This document shows positions 1-6,104 of a DNA stretch of 36,744 nucleotides, piece after piece (position 1 is the first letter of the stretch; each line of letters opens with the position of its first letter). This DNA is from a virus. The stretch covers positions 1-36,744 of IMG/VR virus record IMGVR_UViG_3300042563_004412; one strand, written 5' to 3'. A program made the position numbers and the translations under genes. The notes below the pieces were generated by a model that saw only the letters and a program-made list of their open reading frames with translations, had not been told where the DNA came from and did no database searches.

Positions 1-274
1 CCGACATACCTTTGCTATAGTTTTTCTCTCGGAGTTTATGCATTTTACGCTCAAGAGAGCGTCCACTTGTATCAACTGCTACAATCCACCCGTCAATTCC
101 ACGAGAGAGTCTCCATGCAGAGCCTAGTCCATGTCGCCCACGGCCAAGGAAGATTCCAAGAGCTTCATATGGACTACGAGCATTGACGATATGTTCTTGT
201 CCAGCGACTCCCATGATTATATATTCCATATCATCGGAACGAGCTGATTGCGTAAAGGTAGATTTAGTATTCAT
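1..274 (-). CDS. Partial hypothetical protein, 3' end beyond left edge
   Basis: An open frame starts at the ATG at 272-274 and runs leftwards without a stop for 91 codons to the window edge, so only its N-terminal part is visible. It begins MNTKSTFTQSARSDDMEYII and has a short glycine/arginine-rich stretch (GIFLGRGRHGLGSAW) near the middle, followed by a basic segment (SLERKMHKLREKNYSK). I do not recognise a family. It is the last visible gene of the leftward row RlpA-like, glutaredoxin, HNH, separated from the HNH gene by 35 bases. The continuous frame and sensible composition make it very likely a real gene; its function is unknown. Confidence 0.6.
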   Translation of the reverse strand, partial: MNTKSTFTQSARSDDMEYIIMGVAGQEHIVNARSPYEALGIFLGRGRHGLGSAWRLSRGIDGWIVAVDTSGRSLERKMHKLREKNYSKGMS

Positions 275-309
275 ATATGTTTAAGTAGTGTATAGTATAT
301 ATTGATGTA

Positions 310-897
310 TCATTGGTGTGCATAGCTTTGTAGGAATGTACTCCATTCAGGACGCATCTCATGTTGACTCACAATGACATCAGGTATTTGAGGCGCACTT
401 ACTGGTTGGTTATTTACATTATAGTAAGGATAGATGCTGCTCTTACTAGAATTGCAACGGCGACATGCAAGTGTACGATTAGCGTGTTCATCGCCACCTC
501 CACGGCTGCGCGGCATGATATGGTCAATTGTGAGTTGGGCGATTGGATATTTCTTAAGGCAATATTGACACGTATTACCATAAATCTTAGCCAAGTCAGT
601 TACGAGTAACTTCTTTTTAGCGTGCCGGCGGTAAAATTTGTTTGTAACGGCAACAATTGTTGGAATAGGCCATACATCATGTTGCGAGCAGAGTACTGGT
701 GTATTCTCATCAAGAAAGGTATTACTATAAGTCATCCATTGCGTTAAGCTCGTATAGACATTGCCATGCTGATCCAATGCTGTAACTTTACCGTTAAGAA
801 CATACGTAAAAGCAACGCGTGCAGGTATTGTTGTGATGGGTTGCCATGCAAAGTTTAGCAGTAATGTCGTCTTTTCATCAGCTTTGACTCGTTTCAT
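310..897 (-). CDS. HNH endonuclease family protein
   Basis: A 195-aa protein with a C-terminal HNH nuclease domain. Paired cysteines C110/C113 (CQYC) and C145/C148 (CRRC) would bind a structural zinc, and between them are the D125-H126 pair in LTIDHIMPRSRGG and N140, the ββα-metal catalytic layout. The N-terminal half (LLLNFAWQPITTIPARVAFT) matches the lead-in seen in stand-alone bacterial and phage HNH proteins of the 'LNA.YEPL' type. HNH proteins nick or cut DNA; in T4-like phages they may be homing enzymes or act in packaging or host DNA degradation, and nothing here decides which. The start overlaps the glutaredoxin gene by 20 bases, so the two are probably translationally coupled. The family is sure; the role is open. 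Confidence 0.85.
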   Translation of the reverse strand: MKRVKADEKTTLLLNFAWQPITTIPARVAFTYVLNGKVTALDQHGNVYTSLTQWMTYSNTFLDENTPVLCSQHDVWPIPTIVAVTNKFYRRHAKKKLLVTDLAKIYGNTCQYCLKKYPIAQLTIDHIMPRSRGGGDEHANRTLACRRCNSSKSSIYPYYNVNNQPVSAPQIPDVIVSQHEMRPEWSTFLQSYAHQ

Positions 898-1117
898 GTT
901 TTTTAAAGTAATCTAAAATTTCAGCACTACTCTGTAGTTTTGTGCCATCAGGACATACTAGTGTAGGTACGCTGCGGATGCTGTTTCCAATAAAGTAAGC
1001 GGCATCACGACTTAGGTCTCGTGTGTCATAGTCTGCACCATATTGTTCTAATTGAGTTTTAAGAATTTTGCAAGGTCCACAAAATTCACTCGTTGCAAGT
1101 GTCGGTTTAACATTCAT
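878..1117 (-). CDS. Glutaredoxin/thioredoxin-like protein
   Basis: A 79-aa single-domain thioredoxin fold. It has the redox motif CGPC (C13, C16) at the start of the first helix and the cis-proline motif SVPTLV (P51) that packs against it. The length is that of a glutaredoxin, while the CGPC dipeptide is thioredoxin-like; such hybrids are common in T4-like phages, where they reduce ribonucleotide reductase. No ribonucleotide reductase lies in this window, so the partner is not visible. The ATG overlaps the stop of the RlpA-like gene upstream (ATGA, 1114-1117), and its 3' end overlaps the HNH gene, so it sits in one leftward operon. Confidence 0.9.
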   Translation of the reverse strand: MNVKPTLATSEFCGPCKILKTQLEQYGADYDTRDLSRDAAYFIGNSIRSVPTLVCPDGTKLQSSAEILDYFKKHETSQS

Positions 1118-1521
1118 TTGATTTTATATGTTTTTACTTCAATAACCCCAATCTCTAAACTATATATCCGTCGTGCAGCAGCTAAGCTTAAATCAATAAC
1201 GCGCTTGGGGTGTGGGCGTAATGGACGTAATGCTACACCGCTTGTGCTCGCCGCAAAAGGTCCACGATCGGTAATCTTTACATCAACGCTTTTACCATTT
1301 TTTGGATTTACAACACGTACCATACTGCCTAACGGATAATGGCAACTTGCTGCGGTAAGAGCATTGTCGCTTAGCGGTGTTCCGCTCGCGGTTGTTGTTC
1401 CACCGTTTGTTCTTACGCTATAGTATGATGCATATCCGGTTTTGCTTTGGACATTATAATGTTGGCCTAACGTGGAGCCTAATGTTAATAGGCATAATGC
1501 GATGAATATTAGTTTTTTCAT
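1114..1521 (-). CDS. Secreted RlpA-like double-psi beta-barrel protein
   Basis: A 135-aa protein with a clear N-terminal signal peptide (MKKLIFIALCLLTLGSTLG, no lipobox cysteine) followed by an RlpA-type double-psi beta-barrel: GYASYYS, TASGTPLSDNALTAAS, PLGSMVRVVNPKNGKSV, TDRGPF, RVIDLSLAAA. RlpA enzymes are lytic transglycosylases that cut naked peptidoglycan glycan strands. Aligning residue by residue to the bacterial family, the catalytic Asp is kept (D85) but the catalytic Glu of the TANGE motif is a threonine (T48). It may therefore bind rather than cut the wall. I chose the ATG at 1521 because it begins exactly at the signal peptide; the longer frame to 1557 needs a TTG start. Export implies action in the periplasm, perhaps in lysis. 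Confidence 0.85.
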   Translation of the reverse strand: MKKLIFIALCLLTLGSTLGQHYNVQSKTGYASYYSVRTNGGTTTASGTPLSDNALTAASCHYPLGSMVRVVNPKNGKSVDVKITDRGPFAASTSGVALRPLRPHPKRVIDLSLAAARRIYSLEIGVIEVKTYKIK

Positions 1522-1562
1522 AAGATGGGTTGTCGGCTCAGCCTTCAGATTTGACAAACTGT

Positions 1563-1623
1563 GTTTTGAATTTTATGCTTTGAGTTTTGAATTTTGAAAA
1601 CGGCAATTTGAGTTTTGAATTTT
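1563..1623. repeat. Three direct copies of gttttgaatttt
   Basis: The 12-mer gttttgaatttt occurs at 1563-1574, 1584-1595 and 1612-1623, just upstream of the RlpA-like gene. Copies two and three share a longer core (tttgagttttgaatttt). A short inverted repeat ggcaa/ttgcc (1602-1606, 1624-1628) encloses the third copy. They lie in the region that would be the 5' leader or upstream control region of the leftward operon. The function is unknown; protein-binding repeats or slippage products are both possible. Confidence 0.6.
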
Positions 1624-1633
1624 TTGCCAAATA

Positions 1634-1662
1634 TGTATAGGCAATTGCGGTGTCATTTTCAA
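1634..1662 (-). promoter_or_regulatory. Candidate sigma70-type promoter for the RlpA operon
   Basis: Read on the minus strand, TTGAAA and TATACA are separated by exactly 17 bases. This is a looser match than the TTTACA/TATAAT promoters elsewhere in the window, but it is in the only gap upstream of the RlpA, glutaredoxin and HNH genes. A small perfect inverted repeat (ctacat-agc-atgtag, 1672-1686) lies just upstream. Confidence 0.4.
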
Positions 1663-1747
1663 TATCGTATGCTACATAGCATGTAGTTCAGAATTAGTAT
1701 CACGAGGATACATGCGTCATTTCATCCGTCCGAGCCGACAAAAGTTT

Positions 1748-2203
1748 TTATTTTATAGTCGTCAACGCATTGTAGTTGTCAATAGTGTCTTGCAACTTTT
1801 CCGCGAGACTGCGATAAGTCAAAATTAAATTGTCAACATTTTTTTGATCAAGCGCATATTCAATTGTATATTCACTATCGACAATACGGTTAAGAGCATA
1901 GTCATGCACCTGAACAGGATAACCACTTACACCAGCCTGCAAGCTTTCAAGAAACTTAATTACGCCTTTAGTTTCGGCAAGATCTGCAAGTTCGGCTGAG
2001 ATGCTAGCATTTGCAACAGCGAGTTGTTGTTTGATCCTTACAAGATTTGCCTTTTCTTCAAGCAAACGATTAAAGAGAATCCCAACATCATCCACAGGTG
2101 GACGATTACTCTGATGCTTATTGCTCTTAACAATTTTCTTTTCAAGTTCGGCGATGCGACCTGCAATACGATTCTTTTCTTTAAGTCCTTGTGCGATGTT
2201 CAT
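1748..2203 (-). CDS. DIP1984/septicolysin-like coiled-coil protein
   Basis: A 151-aa, mostly helical protein. The N-terminus (IAQGLKEKNRIAGRIAELEK) and layout, two long helices joined by a short linker and a C-terminal region ending YNALTTIK, resemble the DIP1984 family (also called DUF6847, annotated septicolysin in some bacteria). The biochemical function of that family is not established, so none is claimed here. The gene is monocistronic in appearance: a perfect early promoter (2210-2238) lies only six bases upstream of its ATG, so its message is predicted to be leaderless, and a 226-base gap with a second candidate promoter follows it. Expression is therefore expected early in infection. 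The family assignment is from memory of the consensus and moderately sure. Confidence 0.6.
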   Translation of the reverse strand: MNIAQGLKEKNRIAGRIAELEKKIVKSNKHQSNRPPVDDVGILFNRLLEEKANLVRIKQQLAVANASISAELADLAETKGVIKFLESLQAGVSGYPVQVHDYALNRIVDSEYTIEYALDQKNVDNLILTYRSLAEKLQDTIDNYNALTTIK

Positions 2204-2209
2204 AATGGT

Positions 2210-2238
2210 ATTATATACTGTTTATTGTGTTTTGTAAA
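2210..2238 (-). promoter_or_regulatory. Early promoter TTTACA-17-TATAAT
   Basis: On the minus strand, TTTACA (2233-2238), a 17-base spacer and TATAAT (2210-2215) match the host sigma70 consensus at 11 of 12 positions. Only six bases (2204-2209) separate the -10 box from the ATG at 2203, so transcription should begin at or next to the start codon. Confidence 0.8.
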
Positions 2239-2240
2239 TA

Positions 2241-2483
2241 TTATTTTTCGTAAATTTCAAATGGAACGTTATCTTTGAAAATCTTGTTAAGATAACTCAT
2301 AAAGTCATCTGACGTATCAGCATTATAGACATAGTCAAACAAGAAGTCTTCGGCGCGCGTTGATAGTTGAGCTTCGCTACAAAGTGAGCTCTTTAGTTCT
2401 TCATAAAGCTCATCTTGTTGTCGCGCAAGACCGTGAATAACTTGTCGCGTTTCTGTGATATGTCTGTTATTATTTTCGTTCAT
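2241..2483 (-). CDS. Hypothetical phage protein
   Basis: An 80-aa acidic protein starting MNENNNRHITETRQVIHGLA and containing AEDFLFDYVYNADTSDDFMS. The frame is open for another 28 codons upstream, but that part lies inside the RNA ligase coding region, so the tandem ATGs at 2481-2486 are the natural starts; they overlap the 3' end of the ligase by about 14 bases. I know of no function. It resembles in length and composition the small acidic hypothetical proteins of T4-like cyanophages. The ligase, this gene and the genes upstream of it read as one leftward unit. Confidence 0.6.
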   Translation of the reverse strand: MNENNNRHITETRQVIHGLARQQDELYEELKSSLCSEAQLSTRAEDFLFDYVYNADTSDDFMSYLNKIFKDNVPFEIYEK

Positions 2484-3419
2484 CATATTGTAGGTTGATA
2501 ATTTTAAAACTGCCAGCTGCATGCTTAACAACAACACCTTCAAAAGTCTTGCCATCAATCTTATCAATCTCAGAGCTATATTTTTGAATGTGTGCCAAAG
2601 TTAACACGACTGCTTTCTCAAGCATTGGAACAACAGGAATATTTAGTTGCTCACAAACCTTCTCGTAGTAATGAGCGTCAGCTGGATCAGCATACTCAAG
2701 TTTATCCATATTAAAGACATTAAAGGCAGCGAAGTTAAGCGGAAGTTGACCGTGAGGATTTTTACCAAAGCCCTGAATACCATTGCCATAGAGCTCACCG
2801 CGCAAGCTTAGACTAACATCATGATGTTGACAATAAGCTAGCAGCTTGTTGACGATATCATACTTGGTGACTCCTTGAATATATTTGTTATCACATTCAG
2901 TTTTAAGACGCAAGCTACGACTAGTGACACCAGTCTCCCAAGAGCATCAATCTTGAGAGTAATATCACAAACTTCACCAAACGGCAAGTCAGAGATATTC
3001 TGCCAACGTTCTTCATCAGTCTTAGGCAAGCCACATGGCAAAAATCCAGCAGCGGATAAATCTTGTGGTGCAGGCGGCTCGTATTTAGACACGCCAATAA
3101 TCTCAGAGACTTCAGTGCCCGACACAATATCGCCATAAGCAACAAGAGCAGGCCAAGTGCTAATAGGCATTACAATACCAAAGCTCCATACACCACGTAG
3201 CTTACATGCCTTTACACGATTGCTGCGTGCTCTAAAGACTGCAGCCCATGGCTCATCAGGCAATACTGTATCAGGTTGAATAAGAATCACACGATGCCCA
3301 ACTGCAAATTTATCTTTTTGCACGATGCATTCATATCCTAAGACACGTACAATCTCAAGACTATCGGCATTATGGTGTGGCAGCACAGCTGTTACGGTTT
3401 CTACTGTTGCGAGTTTCAT
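2470..3419 (-). pseudogene. RNA ligase (DRB0094/Rnl5-like), frameshifted at catalytic KxDG
   Basis: Two overlapping frames together encode one RNA ligase. The first (from 3419) has the N-terminal OB-fold of the DRB0094/Rnl5 family (MKLATVETVTAVLPHHNADS, later KACKLRGVWSFGIVMP) and runs into the nucleotidyltransferase domain as far as DITLKID. The second carries the rest: SWETGVTSRSLRLKTECDNK, RGELYG, FEGVVVKH and SFKIINLQYDER, the ligase motifs III, IV and V. Adding one base next to position 2945 turns KID-A into KIDGSWETGVTSRS and gives a 951-base gene of 316 aa, the expected size. Motif I (KxDG) holds the lysine that takes AMP, so as written the enzyme is inactive. The family seals or repairs broken RNA. 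A real mutation and a sequence error are both possible. Its ATG overlaps the stop of the HExxH gene (3416-3419). Confidence 0.85.
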
Positions 3420-3880
3420 GCTTTTAATAATTTATATAGTTTAATTGCTTTAAGATTTGCTTCAATTTCCCATGGCTGCTTGCCATAAGCTGAGCTATGT
3501 ACATCATGCACTTGCTCATAAAGTTTACCTTTCCACATTACATTACGATCACCCATAATTAATTTATCGGTATGAAATTGTTCAACATGCACAAGCTCGT
3601 GCAAGAGAGTATGAAAAAAGCTACGACGACTCTGACGTGCATCAACATCGACAATATATTTTCCCCCTTTACATTTAGGTGGATAGGCAATGCCAGACGC
3701 TTTCATGCGATAAGGTATAGCTCGCACTCGCAGCTCAATTGTTTTTGGCAAATCTAGACGATCAATAATATGGCCAACTTTGTCATTAAAGAGCTCAACA
3801 TAATTGAGCGTAGATTTCTTCCATTGACTATAATTGCCGCTAATTAATGGCGACGTGATTTTTGTAATGATCTTTGACAT
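3416..3880 (-). CDS. Putative zinc metallopeptidase-like (HExxH) protein
   Basis: A 154-aa protein with a textbook zincin helix FFHTLLHELVHVEQF, giving the zinc-binding H94-E95-x-x-H98, and a possible third ligand in the C-terminal helix (PWEIEA, about residue 140). Small stand-alone HExxH proteins of this kind are found in T4-like phages and resemble SprT/ImmA-type zincins by layout, but I see no further domain that would give a substrate. The preceding beta-rich part (YIVDVDARQSRRSF) leads into the helix as in SprT-like folds. It is three bases downstream of the gene at 3884 and overlaps the RNA ligase start by four bases, so it is cotranscribed with both. Confidence 0.65.
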   Translation of the reverse strand: MSKIITKITSPLISGNYSQWKKSTLNYVELFNDKVGHIIDRLDLPKTIELRVRAIPYRMKASGIAYPPKCKGGKYIVDVDARQSRRSFFHTLLHELVHVEQFHTDKLIMGDRNVMWKGKLYEQVHDVHSSAYGKQPWEIEANLKAIKLYKLLKA

Positions 3881-3883
3881 AAC

Positions 3884-4279
3884 TTATGCTTGTGCTGCAA
3901 TTACAGTTTCCAGTGATTTACATTCAACTGCACCATAGATGTAGTCAACGACATACCAATTCCAAGATCCATCATCATCTTCTTTGAGCAGATAGCGATA
4001 GTCAAAGACATCTTCGGCTGCAAATTCTTTGATAGTGATTGGAGAATGCATGTGCAATTCTTCTTTGCGATCACGATGATAAAATACACTTTTATCGAGA
4101 GTCTCCGCAAGAGAACTCATATCGCCTAGCGCGAGAAGTTCTTTGACCTTTGCTGGATCACGATAGTGTTCATTAAGAATTTTTCCATTATGTTCAATAT
4201 ATCCATCATAATGACAATAGGCATATTTGACTGGACCTTCTTTAGTTTCTTGAATTGCGATTGCTGAGCGTGTTGACAT
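3884..4279 (-). CDS. Conserved hypothetical protein (MSTRS..YCHYDGY family)
   Basis: A 131-aa protein beginning MSTRSAIAIQ and containing YAYCHYDGYIEHNGKIL followed by KVKELLALGDMSSLAETL. This combination (MSTRS, Y-C-H-x-D-G-Y, a leucine-rich 'LGDxSSL' segment) marks a widespread phage and bacterial family without a known function that I recognise from many phage genomes. There is no signal peptide or membrane segment. It lies in the leftward operon between the small MNKQLQEK gene (six bases upstream) and the HExxH gene (three bases downstream). The family is confident, the role unknown. Confidence 0.75.
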   Translation of the reverse strand: MSTRSAIAIQETKEGPVKYAYCHYDGYIEHNGKILNEHYRDPAKVKELLALGDMSSLAETLDKSVFYHRDRKEELHMHSPITIKEFAAEDVFDYRYLLKEDDDGSWNWYVVDYIYGAVECKSLETVIAAQA

Positions 4280-4285
4280 AAGTGT

Positions 4286-4501
4286 TTAGAAGTTGGCAAA
4301 ATTTAGTGTAGGATATTTAGCTTGGATACGCTGCTGCAGGATCTTCCTAAATTCATAGTATGCATCAAGAGCGGCTGCGTCATCCAAGTCGGATAAGAGT
4401 TCATGTGCTACATTATCAAAGTGAGACTCTAGTTGTGCAAGTTCATTAGCAGCAGCATCCAATTTTTTTTGTAGTTCTTTTTCTTGTAGTTGTTTGTTCA
4501 T
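4286..4501 (-). CDS. Hypothetical protein sharing its start with the alanine-rich gene
   Basis: A 71-aa helical protein, MNKQLQEKELQKKLDAAANE, ending PTLNFANF. The first eight residues and the upstream DNA are the same as those of the alanine-rich gene at 4553, because a 98-base segment covering the end of one gene, the spacer and the start of the next is present twice (4481-4578 and 4826-4923). Unlike its neighbours it is not alanine-repetitive beyond DAAANELA and DDAAALDAYY, so it may be the ancestor into which the repeats expanded, or a gene that captured the same leader. No function recognised. Confidence 0.6.
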   Translation of the reverse strand: MNKQLQEKELQKKLDAAANELAQLESHFDNVAHELLSDLDDAAALDAYYEFRKILQQRIQAKYPTLNFANF

Positions 4502-4578
4502 AACGAGGAAAGTGTAGTGTTTTTTGGCGGCGGTGTCAATGTTTTTCTTTGATTATTTTTTAACAGCATCACGAGCAG
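4481..4578. repeat. Direct repeat, copy A (98 bp)
   Basis: This segment is almost identical to 4826-4923, 345 bases away. Each copy holds, on the minus strand, the last codons of an alanine-rich gene (…RDAVKK stop), a spacer of about 50 bases and the start of the next gene (MNKQLQ). The copies differ at a few positions in the spacer only. It shows that a whole gene-plus-spacer unit was duplicated in tandem. Confidence 0.85.
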
Positions 4579-4846
4579 CAACCCAAGCAGCCCAAGCAGC
4601 ATCAGCAGCAGCATTAGCAGCATCAGCAGCAGTGGCATAAGCAGCATTACGAGCAGCAGAATAAGCAGCATCACGAGCGTCAGCCCAAGCAGCATCATCA
4701 GCATCAGCAGCAGCATAAGCAGCATCAGCAGCAGCATAAGCAGCATTACGAGCGTCAGCAGCAGCAGCGCGAGCAGCATCATAAGCAGCATAAGCAGCAT
4801 CACGAGCAGCAGTAGCATCCAATTTTTCTTGTAGTTGTTTGTTCAT
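4553..4846 (-). CDS. Alanine-rich repeat protein 1
   Basis: A 97-aa protein of which more than half is alanine. After MNKQLQEKLDATA it consists of degenerate 7- to 8-residue units of the form ARDAAYAA or AADAAYAA, with tyrosine or tryptophan (Y37, Y44, W54, Y62, Y70, W85, W88) recurring every seven or eight residues and D/R/N between them, ending AARDAVKK. The expected structure is one long alanine helix with aromatic and charged stripes. The coding DNA is a near-microsatellite of GCT plus TAT or GAT codons. Alanine repeats of this sort occur in scattered bacterial proteins, including some annotated as putative immunity proteins, but no function can be assigned. It is transcribed from the early promoter at 5268-5296 after its paralogue at 4898. 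Confidence 0.75.
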   Translation of the reverse strand: MNKQLQEKLDATAARDAAYAAYDAARAAAADARNAAYAAADAAYAAADADDAAWADARDAAYSAARNAAYATAADAANAAADAAWAAWVAARDAVKK

Positions 4847-4923
4847 AACGAGGAAAGTGTAGTGTTTTTTTGCGATTGCGTCAATGTTTTTCTTTGATTA
4901 TTTTTTAACAGCATCACGAGCAG
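4826..4923. repeat. Direct repeat, copy B (98 bp)
   Basis: Second copy of the 98-base unit described at 4481-4578. It spans the 3' end of the gene at 4898, the spacer, and the start of the gene at 4553. Its near-identity points to a recent tandem duplication, and the surrounding trinucleotide-like DNA makes further slippage or recombination likely. Confidence 0.85.
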
Positions 4924-5242
4924 TATCAGCAGCAGCATAAGCAGCAGCATAAGCAGCATAAGCAGCCCAAGCAGCCCAAGCAGCATCAGCAGCATCACGA
5001 GCATCAGCATCACGAGCAGCAGCATAAGCAGCATCAGCAGCAGCAGCATAAGCAGCAGCAGCAGCAGCAGTAGCATAAGCAGCTGCACGAGCAACATGCG
5101 CATCAGCACGAGCAGCGTCATAAGCAGCGGCAGCAGCTGCATAAGCAGCAGCATGAGCAGCATGAGCAGCAGCACGAGCATAAGCAGCGTCGGCAGCAGC
5201 AGGATCATGAATCTTTTCTTCGGTTTGTGTGGTTGGTGTCAT
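4898..5242 (-). CDS. Alanine-rich repeat protein 2
   Basis: A 114-aa paralogue of the protein at 4553 with a different N-terminus (MTPTTQTEEKIHDPAAADAA) and the same C-terminus (AARDAVKK). The body is again AAYAAA/ARDAA-type helix repeats, about 60 percent alanine, with tyrosines in the first three quarters and two tryptophans near AADAAWAAWAAY. No signal peptide, cysteine or catalytic motif is visible. It is the first gene after the early promoter at 5268-5296, with a leader of roughly 19 bases. Expression in the early phase suggests a host-directed or anti-defence role, but that is inference. The other two frames are also open over long stretches; those are artefacts of the repeat. Confidence 0.75.
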   Translation of the reverse strand: MTPTTQTEEKIHDPAAADAAYARAAAHAAHAAAYAAAAAAYDAARADAHVARAAAYATAAAAAAYAAAADAAYAAARDADARDAADAAWAAWAAYAAYAAAYAAADTARDAVKK

Positions 5243-5267
5243 AATGTTGTGGTTCCGTTACAAGATT

Positions 5268-5296
5268 ATTATACACCAAAAAACACCAGCTGTAAA
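5268..5296 (-). promoter_or_regulatory. Early promoter TTTACA-17-TATAAT for the alanine-rich genes
   Basis: Minus-strand TTTACA (5291-5296), 17-base spacer, TATAAT (5268-5273). Upstream is a T-rich tract typical of an UP element (ATTTTTTTATTTACA). The same block, tgtaaataaaaaaatgatga on the plus strand, recurs at 10250. Confidence 0.85.
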
Positions 5297-5336
5297 TAAA
5301 AAAATGATGAAAATGTGAAAAAATATGAAAAAAGTG

Positions 5337-5364
5337 AAAAACCCATAGATACGTATAGGTTTTT
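5337..5364 (-). terminator. Intrinsic terminator after the glycosyltransferase at 5432
   Basis: On the minus strand AAAAACCTATA pairs with TATGGGTTTTT (one G-U pair) around a six-base loop, followed by CACTTTTTTC. The plus-strand reading is nearly as good, so it may work both ways. It separates the glycosyltransferase transcript from the early promoter just downstream. Confidence 0.65.
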
Positions 5365-5431
5365 ACTTTAATCTTTTGGCTTACGAAAATAGTTTTCGAG
5401 CGGATTTTTATGCGTTATGATGATGATGCAG

Positions 5432-6085
5432 TCATTTTGATAAGCTTTTAACATAATCCATTAGTTGAAGCTTTGATTGCATTCCTATAGTAAAATTTGC
5501 GTGAAACGCAACAACATTGTCTTCTAGCAAGAATTCTTCTCCTTCCCAAAGTCGAACTTCAGCGTTTATGTTTCCATATGTGGTAAATGAATCGTCAAGA
5601 AATCCAAAATCTAAGTCAATTTCTTCGGTCTTTAACATTTCGTTTATGACGGTTTGATCGGCTGAAGTATGAACATATTTTTCCCTTAGATGATCAAGAC
5701 GATGCAATACTTCAGTGAAGAATGACACGATCTTATTGTTGTTTTTAGCAATGAACATTCCACAACAAAAAGATCCTCGATCACTTTGAAAACATATGTC
5801 ATGTTCTCCTATAGATTTGCACATAGCCGATACAGCGTCGCCTCTTATGACAATGTCGCTATCAAAGTAAGCCACCATTGAACAAGAATTGTCCTCAAGA
5901 TTTTTTAGGAGTGTTTGTATCTTAAACTTTTGAACCTCGTAAAAGTGCGAAGTCATAAAATCACCCGAAGGTAAATCGCATTGCACAATTTCTAATTGAA
6001 CGCCGCATTGTTCTAAAATTGCAGCTTGCAATTGTTGTGACAATATTAAATGATCTGACGTGCATATATTAAAGGCTTTAAACAT
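5432..6085 (-). CDS. Glycosyltransferase, GT77/Nucleotid_trans-like
   Basis: A 217-aa putative nucleotide-sugar transferase. It has the metal-binding DxD motif in MVAYFDSDIVIRGDA (D75, D77), then CFQSDRGSFCCGMFIAKNN, the SADQTVINEML segment and a closing histidine motif (VAFHANFTIGMQSKLQLM), the order of the Nucleotid_trans (GT77) fold. The frame extends 52 codons further upstream, but that part overlaps the divergent plus-strand gene and codes for an implausible hydrophobic run; the ATG at 6085 starts the domain directly. The gene diverges from the plus-strand glycan genes across only 19 bases. The donor and acceptor are unknown; together with its neighbours it probably decorates a phage protein or a host surface glycan. 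Confidence 0.75.
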   Translation of the reverse strand: MFKAFNICTSDHLILSQQLQAAILEQCGVQLEIVQCDLPSGDFMTSHFYEVQKFKIQTLLKNLEDNSCSMVAYFDSDIVIRGDAVSAMCKSIGEHDICFQSDRGSFCCGMFIAKNNNKIVSFFTEVLHRLDHLREKYVHTSADQTVINEMLKTEEIDLDFGFLDDSFTTYGNINAEVRLWEGEEFLLEDNVVAFHANFTIGMQSKLQLMDYVKSLSK

Positions 6086-6104
6086 ACTGTTATATATATA
6101 GAAT

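Noticed and set aside
1672-1747. tRNA or tmRNA fragment (gtagttcagaattag resembles a D-arm)
   Set aside because: No matching acceptor stem, anticodon arm or TΨC arm could be folded on either strand.
4498-5208. Long leucine/methionine-rich minus-strand frames (4498-4818, 4843-5208) and a Ser-rich plus-strand frame (5096-5299)
   Set aside because: They are the other reading frames of the GCT-NAT alanine repeats, which contain no stops in several frames; the alanine frames have sensible starts, shared ends and a promoter.
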